A stretch of DNA of 64,000 nucleotides from Subtercola sp. (lineage in GTDB: Bacteria > Actinomycetota > Actinomycetes > Actinomycetales > Microbacteriaceae). Position numbers and translations under genes: made by a program. The notes beneath the pieces are model-generated. The model worked only from the letters and a program-made list of their open reading frames with translations. It made no database searches and was not told the origin of the DNA. The stretch spans positions 26,754 to 90,753 of the forward strand of contig JAODBC010000035.1 in assembly GCA_025463765.1 (NCBI GenBank), given 5' to 3'. Within the stretch, counting starts at the first letter, position 1, and each line of letters starts with the position of its first letter. This document shows, piece by piece, positions 18,181 through 27,405 of this stretch.

Positions 18181-19182
18181 ATGATTCCGCCCTCACCCCA
18201 CGCCGCGCAGCTCGCCGCGAAACCGCTCACTCGCTCCTCGGTCGACATGCTCGGCGGTACCACCGAGCTCTGGACCTACGGCCCCGTGGCGACCGACGCC
18301 GCTGCCGGCAGCCCCGCCCCGACCATCCTGCTCGTGCACGGCTTTCGGGGTGACCACCACGGTCTGGAGTCGATCGCGGCGCGACTGCCCGGGTTCACCG
18401 TGATCGTTCCCGACCTGCCCGGGTTCGGCATCTCTACGCCGCTGAAACGCAAGCACGACATTGCGGGGTACTCCGCGTGGCTGCGCGAGCTGGTCGCGAA
18501 ACTCGGCGTCGCGAAACTCGGAGTCCAGGGCGGCGGCGAGAGCCGGGCATCCACTCTCGTCATTCTCGGCCACTCGTTCGGCTCGATCATCGTCGCGGCA
18601 GCCCTCGCCGACGGTCTCGAGGCCGAACGCGTGATTCTGGTGAACCCGATTGCAGCTCCCGCGCTTTCGGGGCCGCGCGGCATTCTCACCTGCCTCGCGG
18701 TGTTCTACTACAAGGTCGGGGCGTGGCTGCCGCAGAGGCTCGGCTTCGCCTGGCTGCGTCTGGCCCTCGTCACGAGATTCATCAGCATCACGATGGCGAA
18801 GACGCATCATCGCGGCCTGCGCCGCTGGATTCACGACCAGCACCACCGCTACTTCGGCGCCTTCTCGAACCGAGCGGTCGTTGTCGAGGCCTTTGAGGCA
18901 TCGGTGAGCAACGACGTGTCGGAATTCGCCGCGCAGATCACCCCGCCCACCTTGCTCATCGCCGGTGATCGTGATGACATCACCCCCGTGGCCGCCGAAC
19001 AGCGCCTGGCGACGCTGATTCCGGATGCCCGGCTCGTCATTCTCCACGGCGTGGGCCACCTCATCCACTACGAGCGCCCGGTCGAGGCCGCCCGGGCCAT
19101 CACGACTTTCGTCGCCGAGGGCCACGCCGAGAAGCACGCCGAGAAGCACACCGAGACGGCCACCGGGAAGCACAGCGCGTGA
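18181..19182 (+). CDS. alpha/beta hydrolase
   Basis: A 333-residue alpha/beta-hydrolase fold protein. The oxyanion-side motif LLVHGFRGDHHG, the nucleophile elbow GHSFGS, Asp in AGDRDDITP and the catalytic His in GVGHLIHYERP are all visible, so it should be active; the substrate is unknown. Two in-frame micro-duplications occur: KLGVAKLGV and EKHAEKHTE at the C-terminus. The ATG at 18181 follows a GGTGGTGGGG purine run. It overlaps the glycosyltransferase start by GTGA, suggesting co-translation. Confidence 0.85.
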   Translation: MIPPSPHAAQLAAKPLTRSSVDMLGGTTELWTYGPVATDAAAGSPAPTILLVHGFRGDHHGLESIAARLPGFTVIVPDLPGFGISTPLKRKHDIAGYSAWLRELVAKLGVAKLGVQGGGESRASTLVILGHSFGSIIVAAALADGLEAERVILVNPIAAPALSGPRGILTCLAVFYYKVGAWLPQRLGFAWLRLALVTRFISITMAKTHHRGLRRWIHDQHHRYFGAFSNRAVVVEAFEASVSNDVSEFAAQITPPTLLIAGDRDDITPVAAEQRLATLIPDARLVILHGVGHLIHYERPVEAARAITTFVAEGHAEKHAEKHTETATGKHSA

Positions 19183-20351
19183 AGATCGTCTTCGACTGCC
19201 GCTATACCCGCGTGGGACGGCACGACGGCATCAGCCGCTACACCGCCGGAGTCGTGGCGGCCCTCGCCGAACTCGTCGGCCCCGGCGGCGCGCACGCCGG
19301 GGAGCACACCGTCACCATGCTGATCAGCGACACGAAACAGCTCGACAAGCTGCCCGACCTGCCCTACAAGCTGGCGAGCTCGCCGACGAGCCCACGCGAG
19401 CCGTTCGTCGCCCTGCAGGTCAACACGCTCGAACCCGACGTCGTGTTCACGCCGATGCAGACCATGGGCACGTTCGGTCGAAAGTACCCGCTCGCGCTCA
19501 CCTTGCACGACCTGATCTACTACTCGAACCCGACGCCGCCGCGCGAGTTCGCCTGGCCGCTGCGCCTGCTCTGGCGGCTGTACCACGTGTCGTGGTGGCC
19601 ACAGCGGATGCTCTTGAACCGCGCCGACGCGGTGGTCACCGTCTCACGCACCACCGAGGCCCTGGTCGAAGAGCACCACCTCACGAAGCGGCCGATCGTG
19701 GTGGTCAGCAACGCGGCGGACGAACTCGAAGCGGGGGTGGCGGCGCCAGCGCCAGAAACCGCCGCAGGCGCCGATGACTCGGAACGGGCATCCGCTGCCC
19801 GGCTCGCGACGCGCGACAAGTCGCTCGTCTACATGGGCTCGTTCATGCCCTACAAGAACGTCGAGACGCTGGTGCGCGCAATGGCGCTGCTGCCCGACTA
19901 CGAACTGCACCTGATGAGCACCGTGCGCGACGCCGACCGCGCGCGGTTGATCGCCCTCGCGCCGGGCGCGCAGCTCGTGTTTCACAACGGGGCGAGTGAC
20001 GCCGAATACGTGGCCGAGCTCGACCGCGCCACCGCCCTCGTCACGGCCTCGCTCGACGAGGGGTTCGGCATTCCGCTGGTCGAGTCGATGGGGCGCGGCA
20101 CGCCCGTCGTGGTGAGCGACATCGCGGTTTTCCGCGAGATCGGGGCAGACGCGGGGCTGTACTTCGGCGCCGAAAGCCCTGACGAGCTCGCGGCCAAGGT
20201 CAGAGAGCTCGAAGACCCCGCCGAGTGGGCGGAACGATCATCCGCTGGCCGAGTTCAGGCGGCGACGTTCAGCTGGGCGGCCTCAGCGCAGGCGCTTCTG
20301 GGCCTGCTGGAGCGCCTTCCAGCGCTAGCTCGTTCACGGGGTCGCCGTTGA
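19179..20351 (+). CDS. glycosyltransferase, GT4 family
   Basis: A 390-residue GT-B glycosyltransferase. The N-terminal domain begins MKIVFDCRYTRVGRHDGISRYT, and the C-terminal domain has YMGSFMPYKNVETLVRAM and the donor-binding stretch LDEGFGIPLVESMGRGTPVV, with the conserved Glu residues. It likely transfers a sugar to a cell-envelope acceptor; donor and acceptor are not identifiable. The GTG start overlaps the hydrolase stop. The last 83 bp overlap the 3' end of the convergent histidine phosphatase gene. Confidence 0.88.
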   Translation: MKIVFDCRYTRVGRHDGISRYTAGVVAALAELVGPGGAHAGEHTVTMLISDTKQLDKLPDLPYKLASSPTSPREPFVALQVNTLEPDVVFTPMQTMGTFGRKYPLALTLHDLIYYSNPTPPREFAWPLRLLWRLYHVSWWPQRMLLNRADAVVTVSRTTEALVEEHHLTKRPIVVVSNAADELEAGVAAPAPETAAGADDSERASAARLATRDKSLVYMGSFMPYKNVETLVRAMALLPDYELHLMSTVRDADRARLIALAPGAQLVFHNGASDAEYVAELDRATALVTASLDEGFGIPLVESMGRGTPVVVSDIAVFREIGADAGLYFGAESPDELAAKVRELEDPAEWAERSSAGRVQAATFSWAASAQALLGLLERLPALARSRGRR

Positions 20352-20901
20352 ACTCGTCGAGCCGCAGCTCGCCGTCGACGTAACTGAAGTAGTGCACCGA
20401 GCCGTTCGCGATGCGCTCGTCTGCCCGCGGGCGTGCGCCGTCGGTGGCGTACCTCACAAGTGAGCTAATGACGCCGCCATGGCACACCACGATGAGGGCC
20501 TGACCGGGGCGTTCTTCGGCGATGGTGATGAGCGCAGAGTGCACACGCTCGCGCACCTGCTTATGCGTCTCGCGGCCCGGAACCACGCTCTGCGCGGGAA
20601 AACGACGGTGCAACTCCTCGAAGTCGAGCCCCTCTGCCTCGCCGTAGTGCCGTTCGACGAGGCCCGGCACTGTCTCGGGCTCGCCGAGGTCGAGAATCTT
20701 CGCGATGATCTCTGCGGTCTCGACCGCACGCCCGAGCGGGCTGGTCAGAATGCCGTCCCACCGCCCGTGCGCCAAGACCTCTGCAGTGGCTTTCGCCTCT
20801 TTGCGCCCCGTTGCGTTCAGCGGAATGTCGGTGCTTCCCTGAATGCGCTTTGCAACGTTCCAGTCGGTCTGCCCGTGACGCACAAGGGCGAGGTAGGTCA
20901 T
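20269..20901 (-). CDS. histidine phosphatase family protein
   Basis: A 210-residue phosphoglycerate-mutase-like protein. The catalytic LVRHGQTDWN motif is near the N-terminus, the second half of the active site is VVCHGGVISSL, and SPLGRAVETAEII is typical. It may be a broad phosphatase or a cofactor-dependent mutase. The ATG at 20901 is the family start; an in-frame extension to 20970 is unlikely. The coding end overlaps the convergent glycosyltransferase gene by 83 bp, so the two C-termini share DNA. Confidence 0.88.
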   Translation of the reverse strand: MTYLALVRHGQTDWNVAKRIQGSTDIPLNATGRKEAKATAEVLAHGRWDGILTSPLGRAVETAEIIAKILDLGEPETVPGLVERHYGEAEGLDFEELHRRFPAQSVVPGRETHKQVRERVHSALITIAEERPGQALIVVCHGGVISSLVRYATDGARPRADERIANGSVHYFSYVDGELRLDEFNGDPVNELALEGAPAGPEAPALRPPS

Positions 20902-20978
20902 AAAGGCGAATCCTCCGGCGTTTGAGAGCAGCGGTGGCCTCAGCGTAGGCCGGGTCGCTGGCTCGATCAAGTGCCGCG

Positions 20979-21022
20979 GGCTCAGACCAGGCTCAGACGC
21001 GGCTCAGACGCGGCTCAGACCA
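20979..21022. repeat. 11-bp tandem repeat, four units
   Basis: Four consecutive 11-mers of the form GGCTCAGACCA or GGCTCAGACGC (order CCA, CGC, CGC, CCA). The array covers the last codons and stop of the sirtuin gene and the space between it and the phosphatase gene. It is a small slipped-strand array. Confidence 0.85.
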
Positions 21023-21863
21023 GCAATCTCGCGGCGAGTGCCGTCAGCGTTTCAGAGGTTCCGGCCTCGAGCTTGACCGTCGCTCGCGAGTCGCCCTTCG
21101 TCACGCCGCGGTTGATGATGACCACGGGCAGTTTGCGCCGGCGCGCCTGTTCGAGCAACCGGATGCCCGAATTCACCACCAGCGACGAACCGGCGATGAT
21201 CATCGCCTCCGACGCGCGTACCAGGTCGCTCGCCTCGCTGAACCGCTCTTGCGGAATGAACTCGCCGAAGAACACCACGTCGGGTTTCAGCGTGCCTCCG
21301 CAGACCGTGCACGAAGGAACGACAAAGTCGCTCCAGTTCGTGACCTCGGCGTCGCCGTCGGGGTTCACCGAGACGGCATCGGGTTCGGTCATCCAGGGGT
21401 TGGCCTCGTCGATCTGCTCGGCGACACTGACGCGGGCATACATCTGGCCGCAGTTGAGGCAGCGCACCCTGTCCATGGAGCCGTGCAGGTCGACCACGCG
21501 GTTCGACCCCGCCCTCACATGCAGTCCATCGACGTTCTGGGTGACCACGCCATTCAGAACCCCGGCGTTCTCGAGCTCGGCCAGCACGTAGTGCCCGCGG
21601 TTGGGAGCGGCGGCGTCGAACAGCTTCCAGCCGAGGTGGCTGCCGGCCCAGTACCGCTGGCGATAGGCGGGGCTGGCCAGAAACTGGTCGAAGGTCATCG
21701 GATTGCGCTTCGGAGCGCCCTCGCCCCGGTAATCGGGAATGCCGGAATCGGTGCTCATGCCGGCTCCGGTCAGAATCACCAGACGCTTTCCGGCGAGCAG
21801 GCCCACCACCTCGTCGAGCGCGGCCGACTGCGCTGTGTCGTTCTCGACATCGACAAGTGCCAT
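21015..21863 (-). CDS. Sir2 family NAD-dependent protein deacylase
   Basis: A 282-residue sirtuin. The NAD-binding motif is LTGAGMSTDSGIPDYRG, the catalytic region is TQNVDGLHVRAG with HGS following, and two CxxC pairs (CLNC and CTVC) bind structural zinc. It removes acetyl or other acyl groups from lysines using NAD. The ATG at 21863 has GGAGG about 8 bp upstream. It is divergent from the SpoU methyltransferase. Its 3' end lies in an 11-bp tandem repeat, so its C-terminus could vary between strains. Confidence 0.92.
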   Translation of the reverse strand: MALVDVENDTAQSAALDEVVGLLAGKRLVILTGAGMSTDSGIPDYRGEGAPKRNPMTFDQFLASPAYRQRYWAGSHLGWKLFDAAAPNRGHYVLAELENAGVLNGVVTQNVDGLHVRAGSNRVVDLHGSMDRVRCLNCGQMYARVSVAEQIDEANPWMTEPDAVSVNPDGDAEVTNWSDFVVPSCTVCGGTLKPDVVFFGEFIPQERFSEASDLVRASEAMIIAGSSLVVNSGIRLLEQARRRKLPVVIINRGVTKGDSRATVKLEAGTSETLTALAARLLV

Positions 21864-21957
21864 GGTCAGCTCCTCCCTCGTACTCCGAAGCCGTGAACGC
21901 AAGTCTAGGCAACCCGCTTTTCCGAAATGTTTCCGGCACCTGGCAGAGTGGGTCTTC

Positions 21958-22770
21958 ATGCCCGTGATTCACATTACCGACCTGCACCAGGTCGGACTGC
22001 CCGAAGACGCCCTCGCCGACTATCACGGGCTCACCGATGTGGCGCTGCGCCGGGTGAGCGAGCCCGCAGGCGGCTTGTACATCGCCGAATCCAGCAAGGT
22101 GATCGAGCGGGCCATCGCCGCCGGCCACCGCGCCCGGTCGGTGTTGGTCGAAGAGAAGTGGCTCGCGGGCATCCGCAGCATCGTGCCCGACGACGTGCCG
22201 ATCTACGTGGGGCCGAGTGCCGTGCTCGAGAGCCTCACCGGGTTCAACCTGCACCGCGGCGCCCTCGCCTCGATGCATCGACCCGAACTGCCGAGCGTCG
22301 CTTCGCTGCTGCAGGATGCCCGGCGGGTCGTCATTCTCGAAGATATCGTCGACCACACGAACGTCGGCGCCATCTTTCGCTCGGTGGCGGGGCTCGGGGC
22401 GGATGCCGTGCTCATCACTCCGCGCTGCGCCGACCCGCTGTACCGGCGCAGCGTGCGCGTCTCGATGGGAACGGTGCTGCAGGTGCCGTGGACTCGGTTG
22501 CCCGAGTGGAACGAGGCCGCCCCGCTGCTGCACGACGCCGGCTTCGAGATCGCGGCGCTCGCCCTGAGCGACGACGCGGTGACGCTGGACGAGTACGCCG
22601 CGGCGCCGCCTCCCCGCGTCGCCATTCTGTTCGGCACCGAGGGTGACGGTCTGAGCCGGCAGGCGCTCTCGGTGGCCGACACGGTGGTCACGATTCCGAT
22701 GCTGCACGGGGTGGACTCGCTCAACGTCGCGTCGGCGAGCGCCGTCGCGCTCTGGGCCCTGCGCGTCTGA
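21958..22770 (+). CDS. SpoU/TrmH family RNA 2'-O-methyltransferase
   Basis: A 270-residue SPOUT methyltransferase. The N-terminal part is an RNA-binding-like domain; the C-terminal knot carries motif 1 (VVILEDIVDHTNVGAIFRS), motif 2 (LFGTEGDGLSRQAL) and motif 3 (VTIPMLHGVDSLNVASASAVAL). It should methylate a 2'-OH in rRNA or tRNA; the target nucleotide cannot be deduced. The ATG at 21958 matches the family start; there is no clear ribosome binding site. Confidence 0.9.
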   Translation: MPVIHITDLHQVGLPEDALADYHGLTDVALRRVSEPAGGLYIAESSKVIERAIAAGHRARSVLVEEKWLAGIRSIVPDDVPIYVGPSAVLESLTGFNLHRGALASMHRPELPSVASLLQDARRVVILEDIVDHTNVGAIFRSVAGLGADAVLITPRCADPLYRRSVRVSMGTVLQVPWTRLPEWNEAAPLLHDAGFEIAALALSDDAVTLDEYAAAPPPRVAILFGTEGDGLSRQALSVADTVVTIPMLHGVDSLNVASASAVALWALRV

Positions 22771-22785
22771 ATCTCGCGCGCGGAA

Positions 22786-22850
22786 CTTTCGTCGGAGCTG
22801 AGCCCTCATCCCCGCAATACGTGGGCATGTCGCGCGTGCTCCGCCGAAAG
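22786..22850. terminator. long-range inverted repeat between convergent genes
   Basis: Arms CTTTCGTCGGAGC (22786-22798) and GCTCCGCCGAAAG (22838-22850) are complementary with one mismatch across a 39-bp loop. The site sits between the 3' ends of the SpoU gene and the convergent GDSL hydrolase gene. It may act as a two-way terminator, but there is no T-tract. Confidence 0.4.
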
Positions 22851-22872
22851 CGACGCGGCTTCTGCGCATTCG

Positions 22873-23682
22873 TCAGTCGCCGGCGCCGAGCGGGGGAGTC
22901 AGGGCGTAATGCACCGGCAGGGCATCCGGTCGCTTGGGGGTGATGCCGTCGCCCGAGCTCTGGTGCCGCACCCGCCGCAGCACCCACGGAACGAAGTACT
23001 GCCGCGCCCACACCAGGTCGCTCGAGCGGGCCTGCCGCCAACTGCCCGCGGGCAGGGGCTCCGGCGAGTTGGGCTGCAGATCGTTCGGCACGTTGAGCGC
23101 GGCCAGAACCATTCGCGCGACCTCGTGGTGACCGTAGGCGTTCAGGTGCAGGCGGTCGGGCGCCCAGAACCCGGCGTCTTGAATGGAGGCCAGCCCCCAC
23201 TGGTCGGCGACGATCAGCCCGTGGCGCGCCGCAATCGTGCGGATGTTCTCGTTGTAGATCGCCACCTTGCCCCGGATGCTGCGGAACACCGGCGAGAAAC
23301 CGACGTCGGTTCCCGTGAAGATGACGATCGTGGCCCCGCTCGTCTTGAGCTTCGTGATGCCCTCGTCGAACTGCGCGGCGATCGCGTCGGGGTCGGTTCC
23401 GGGGCGGATGACGTCGTTGCCGCCCGCCGAAATCGTAATGAGGTCGGGCTTGAGCTCAAGGGCAGGCTCGGTCTGCTCGGCGAGAATCTGGCGGATGAGC
23501 CGACCCCGAATCGCCAGGTTCGCATAGGAGAAGTCGCCCTCGGCCTGAGCACTCAGCACCTCTGCTACCCGATCGGCCCAGCCGCGAAATCCGCCTGGGC
23601 TCGCCGGCTCAGGGTCGCCAATGCCTTCGGTGAACGAGTCGCCGAGGGCGACGTATCGGCGCCAGGGGTGAGGTTCGGTCAT
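22873..23682 (-). CDS. SGNH/GDSL hydrolase
   Basis: A 269-residue esterase-type protein. The GDS block is YVALGDSFTEGIGD near the N-terminus, the Gly block is in LAIRGRLI, the Asn block is AGGNDVIRPG, and the catalytic Asp and His are in PDRLHLNAYGHHEVA, so all SGNH blocks are present. No signal peptide is visible, so it is probably cytoplasmic. It lies 100 bp downstream of the AdaA-AlkA gene on the same strand. Confidence 0.9.
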   Translation of the reverse strand: MTEPHPWRRYVALGDSFTEGIGDPEPASPGGFRGWADRVAEVLSAQAEGDFSYANLAIRGRLIRQILAEQTEPALELKPDLITISAGGNDVIRPGTDPDAIAAQFDEGITKLKTSGATIVIFTGTDVGFSPVFRSIRGKVAIYNENIRTIAARHGLIVADQWGLASIQDAGFWAPDRLHLNAYGHHEVARMVLAALNVPNDLQPNSPEPLPAGSWRQARSSDLVWARQYFVPWVLRRVRHQSSGDGITPKRPDALPVHYALTPPLGAGD

Positions 23683-23782
23683 GGCTGACCCTCCTTCGAC
23701 TTCATCACTCCAGACTACGACTCCGACCCGACCACGAACGCTTTGCCGCGAGGCCTTGCGTGAGGCGTTTGCGGCGGGACCG

Positions 23783-25447
23783 TCACGTTTCGTCGGGTCG
23801 GTTGGCGCGCCAGAGGTGCAAACTCAGGTAACTGCGCCACGGCGAGGCCTGCTCGGCGAACCGCACGAGCTCGCGCCGATCGGCGGGCAGGCCGAGCCGG
23901 GAGGCCCCGGCCCGCAGCGCGAGATCGCCGTCGAGCAGAATGTCGGTCGCTCCCAGCACGCGCATGGCCACATAGCCGGCCGTCCACGGGCCGATTCCGG
24001 CGAACGCCTGCAGGTCGTCCACGAGCTTCGCCTGCGACACCCCGACGTCGACGACGAGCTCACCCGAGGCGAGGGCTTCGGCCACACGGATGATCGTGTC
24101 GACGCGCTTCGCCGGCCCCCGCAGCACATCGCGGCCGCCGGTGGCGATCTGGGCCGCAGTGGGGAACAGGAGGCACGGCGCGAGATTCGGGCCACGCGCC
24201 TCCCGGCCGGGGCTCGGGCTGGTGACTGCGGCGGCGACAGCGACAGCGGTGATACCCGAGTCCGCGCCCCCCTCGATGCGACCGCCGAGCGCCGCCGCAA
24301 GCCTGCCGAGAGCCGTGCGCGCCGCCGCAACAGAGACCTGCTGACCGATCAGGGCGCGAAAAACGATCTCGTGGGCATCCACTGCCCCGGGCACACGAAT
24401 GCCCGGCACCCGCCGCACCGATTCGCCCAGCCCGGGCACCGAAGCCAGCGTTGCGTCGATGGCCTGAGCATCGGCGTCGAGGTCGAACAACCGGCGCACG
24501 CGCACTGACACGGTGGAGAGGTCGGCGAGGTTCTCGAGCCGGGCGCGGCACACCACGCTCGTCTCGCGAGGCTCCAGTTCGATCACTGCCCAGCCGTGGG
24601 GGAGGCGCAGCGTGCGGCGGTAGACGCCCGCGCGCACGTCTTCTACCCCGGCGACGGCTCGTGCAGCGAGAAAGTCGATCACGCCGCGTCCGTCGAAGGG
24701 TGCGCGGGCCGGCAGCGTCACCGTCACGAGAGCGCCGGGTGCTTCCGGCGACGTCGTGCCCGCGACATCCGCCCCGCCTGCCTCGACAGACCTTCGTCGG
24801 CCACCGAGGTCTCGAGCCACCCCGCCACCCGACATGCGGCCGCTCGCCCGCCGCCCCTTCTCGCGCAGCGCGGAAGGCGACATCTCGTACACGGCTGCAA
24901 TCGTGTCGTTGAAGGCGCGCACGCTTGCGAATCCGCTGGCATAGACGACCTGCGTGACCGGCAGGTCAGTGCTCTGCAGCAGAGTGCGGGCGCTCTGGGC
25001 GCGGTGCGCACGGGCGAGCGCCTGCGGGCCGGCGCCGAGTTCAGCGTTTAGCACGCGCGTGAGGTGCCGCGGTGTGTACCCCAGGCGCCGCGCGAGCCCG
25101 TCGACGCCCTCCCGGTCGACCACGCCGTCGTCGATGAGGCGCATGGCGCGTCCGGCCAGGTCGTCGCGCAGATTCCATTCGGGGGAGCCGGGCACGGCAT
25201 CCGGAAAGCAGCGCTTGCACGCGCGCAGCCCGGCCTCGTGCGCCGCTGCCGCCGTGAGGTAGAACGAGACGTTCTGCGGCTGCGGGGTTCGAGCCGGGCA
25301 GCTCGGCCGGCAGTAGATTCCGGTGGAGTGCACGCCCGTGATGAACTGCCCGTCGAACCGCGCGTCTTTGGCCTTCATAGCCCGGTAGCGCTGGGCGAAC
25401 ACGGGGTCGATCTCGGTGGTCATCTCCCCAGTCTCTCGCACGGGCAT
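23783..25447 (-). CDS. AdaA-AlkA fusion: methyl-phosphotriester sensor/transcription factor with 3-methyladenine DNA glycosylase
   Basis: A 554-residue fusion. The Ada N-domain has zinc ligands in GIYCRPSCPAR and RACKRCFPD; one of these Cys residues normally accepts a methyl group from DNA phosphotriesters. An AraC helix-turn-helix domain follows (LARRLGYTPRHLTRVL), then a linker, then an AlkA-type domain with a helix-hairpin-helix (FAGIGPWTAGYVAMRVLG) and the catalytic Asp in LLDGDLALR. It senses alkylation damage and excises alkylated bases. The O6-methylguanine transferase domain is absent. A start at 25423 (MTTEID) is the alternative, but GGGGAG lies directly against that ATG. Confidence 0.9.
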   Translation of the reverse strand: MPVRETGEMTTEIDPVFAQRYRAMKAKDARFDGQFITGVHSTGIYCRPSCPARTPQPQNVSFYLTAAAAHEAGLRACKRCFPDAVPGSPEWNLRDDLAGRAMRLIDDGVVDREGVDGLARRLGYTPRHLTRVLNAELGAGPQALARAHRAQSARTLLQSTDLPVTQVVYASGFASVRAFNDTIAAVYEMSPSALREKGRRASGRMSGGGVARDLGGRRRSVEAGGADVAGTTSPEAPGALVTVTLPARAPFDGRGVIDFLAARAVAGVEDVRAGVYRRTLRLPHGWAVIELEPRETSVVCRARLENLADLSTVSVRVRRLFDLDADAQAIDATLASVPGLGESVRRVPGIRVPGAVDAHEIVFRALIGQQVSVAAARTALGRLAAALGGRIEGGADSGITAVAVAAAVTSPSPGREARGPNLAPCLLFPTAAQIATGGRDVLRGPAKRVDTIIRVAEALASGELVVDVGVSQAKLVDDLQAFAGIGPWTAGYVAMRVLGATDILLDGDLALRAGASRLGLPADRRELVRFAEQASPWRSYLSLHLWRANRPDET

Positions 25448-25536
25448 CCGCTCGCCTAGCGAAAATCAGACACGGCGAGAGCGACCCGGATGCCCGCTTG
25501 GGCGTGCCGCGTGATGAGCAGGTAGGGTCGTCTGAA

Positions 25537-27357
25537 GTGACTACCGTGCCTTCTTCTAAGCCCCCGATCGGAACCTCGGCGGCCGAGCATCTCTCGCCCT
25601 CGTTCCCCGAACGAGCCGCCTGGGGTACCGCCGGAAAACTGCGCGCCTGGCAGCAAGAGGCGCTCGACGCCTACTTTCTGCACGAACCGCGCGATTTTCT
25701 CGCGGCGGCTACACCAGGCGCCGGAAAAACCACCTTCGCGCTGCGCCTCGCGGCCGAACTGCTGGCTCGAAACACCATCGACCGCATCACGGTGGTCGCC
25801 CCCACCGAGCACCTGAAGAAGCAGTGGGCCGACGCAGCCGATCGGGCGGGCATCCGCCTCGACCCCATGTTCAAGAACAGCCATGGCCGGCATGCGCGGC
25901 ACTATCACGGGGCCGCCGTCACCTACGCGCAGGTTGCAGTGCGGGCCGAGCTGCACCGCGACATCACGCTGAGCGGCCGCACGCTGGTGATTCTCGACGA
26001 GGTGCACCACGGCGGCGACGCGCTCAGCTGGGGCGACGCCATTCGCGAGGCGTTCGAGCCCGCGACCCGGCGGTTGTCACTGACGGGAACGCCGTTCCGC
26101 AGCGACACGGCGCCGATTCCATTCGTCGCCTATCTGCCCGACGAGCACGGAATCCGGCTCTCGCAGACCGACTACAACTACGGCTACGGTCGCGCCCTCG
26201 CCGACGGGGTCGTGCGACCCGTCATCTTCATGGTCTACGCGGGGCACATGCGCTGGCGCGATGGCGCGGGCGAAGAAATGGAGGCGCGGCTCGGCGAAGG
26301 CAACACCAAAGACATCACCTCGCAGGCCTGGCGCACGGCGCTCGACCCGAAGGGGGAGTGGATTCCGGCCGTACTGAAGGCCGCAGACCGCCGCCTGAGC
26401 GAGGTGCGGCACTCGATTCCGGATGCCGGTGGCCTCGTCATCGCGACCGACCACTATGCCGCCCGCGCCTACGCCGAGTTGCTGGAGAACATCTCGGGGC
26501 AACCTGTCACCGTCGTGCTCTCAGATGAGAAAGAGGCCAGCGACCGCATCGAGGAGTTCTCGAACTCGAGCCGGCGGTGGATGGTCGCGGTTCGCATGGT
26601 ATCGGAGGGCGTCGACATTCCCCGCCTGTCGGTGGGCGTCTACGCGACCTCCGCGGCGACGCCGCTGTATTTCGCGCAGGCCATCGGCCGCTTCGTTCGC
26701 GCCCGGCGCCGCGGCGAGACCGCTTCGATCTTCTTGCCGAACGTACCCTCGCTGATGGCGCTGGCCGGCGCTATGGAGCTCGAACGCGACCATGCTCTCG
26801 ACCGCCGCGAGACCGGCGACCCCGAGATCGACATGTTCGCGCCCGAAGAAGACGCGATGGATGCGGCGAACCGCGAGGAGAAGGCGTCCGACGCGCTGCA
26901 GCAAGAGTTCAGCTTCGAAGCGATCTCCTCGCACGCCACCTTCGACCGCGTCGTGTACGAGAACGCCGAGTTCGGCGCCGAAGCCATCGTCGGCAGCGAC
27001 GAGGAGCTCGACTTCATCGGTATTCCGGGGCTGCTCGAACCCGATCAGGTGCGTGAGCTTCTCGCGCACCGGCAGCAGCGCCAGGCCAAACGCAAGCACG
27101 AGCCCGGTTACGTCGCCCCGGTGGCCGCGTCGCCGGAGGAGGCCCCGGCCGCGCCGCTGTACCGCACGCTGAAAGAGCAACGGTCGCTGCTGAACAGCGT
27201 GGTGGGCATCTGGTCGAAGATCTCAGGCGAGCCGCACGGTCTGATCCACGCCGAACTGCGGCGGGTGTGCGGCGGCCCCGCCGTCGCCCAGGCCAGCGTC
27301 ACGCAATTGCAGGCCAGAATTGCTCTCGTACGCAAATGGATGGGGGCGAATCATTGA
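25537..27357 (+). CDS. superfamily 2 DEAD/DEAH-box helicase
   Basis: A 606-residue SF2 helicase. Motif I is ATPGAGKTTFALR, motif II is ILDEVHHGGD (DEVH), motif III is LSLTGTPFRSD, and motifs V/VI are VRMVSEGVDIPRLSVGVYAT and YFAQAIGRFVRARRRGE. A C-terminal extension of about 170 residues follows the helicase core. The nucleic-acid substrate is unknown; relatives are often called DNA or RNA helicases of phage type. The GTG at 25537 is chosen because AGGTAGGG precedes it. It is divergent from the AdaA-AlkA gene. Confidence 0.87.
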   Translation: MTTVPSSKPPIGTSAAEHLSPSFPERAAWGTAGKLRAWQQEALDAYFLHEPRDFLAAATPGAGKTTFALRLAAELLARNTIDRITVVAPTEHLKKQWADAADRAGIRLDPMFKNSHGRHARHYHGAAVTYAQVAVRAELHRDITLSGRTLVILDEVHHGGDALSWGDAIREAFEPATRRLSLTGTPFRSDTAPIPFVAYLPDEHGIRLSQTDYNYGYGRALADGVVRPVIFMVYAGHMRWRDGAGEEMEARLGEGNTKDITSQAWRTALDPKGEWIPAVLKAADRRLSEVRHSIPDAGGLVIATDHYAARAYAELLENISGQPVTVVLSDEKEASDRIEEFSNSSRRWMVAVRMVSEGVDIPRLSVGVYATSAATPLYFAQAIGRFVRARRRGETASIFLPNVPSLMALAGAMELERDHALDRRETGDPEIDMFAPEEDAMDAANREEKASDALQQEFSFEAISSHATFDRVVYENAEFGAEAIVGSDEELDFIGIPGLLEPDQVRELLAHRQQRQAKRKHEPGYVAPVAASPEEAPAAPLYRTLKEQRSLLNSVVGIWSKISGEPHGLIHAELRRVCGGPAVAQASVTQLQARIALVRKWMGANH

Positions 27358-27405
27358 TCGCCCTCCTGACGCACTGATCATGAAGCACGGTGAAGGAGCA
27401 TCATC

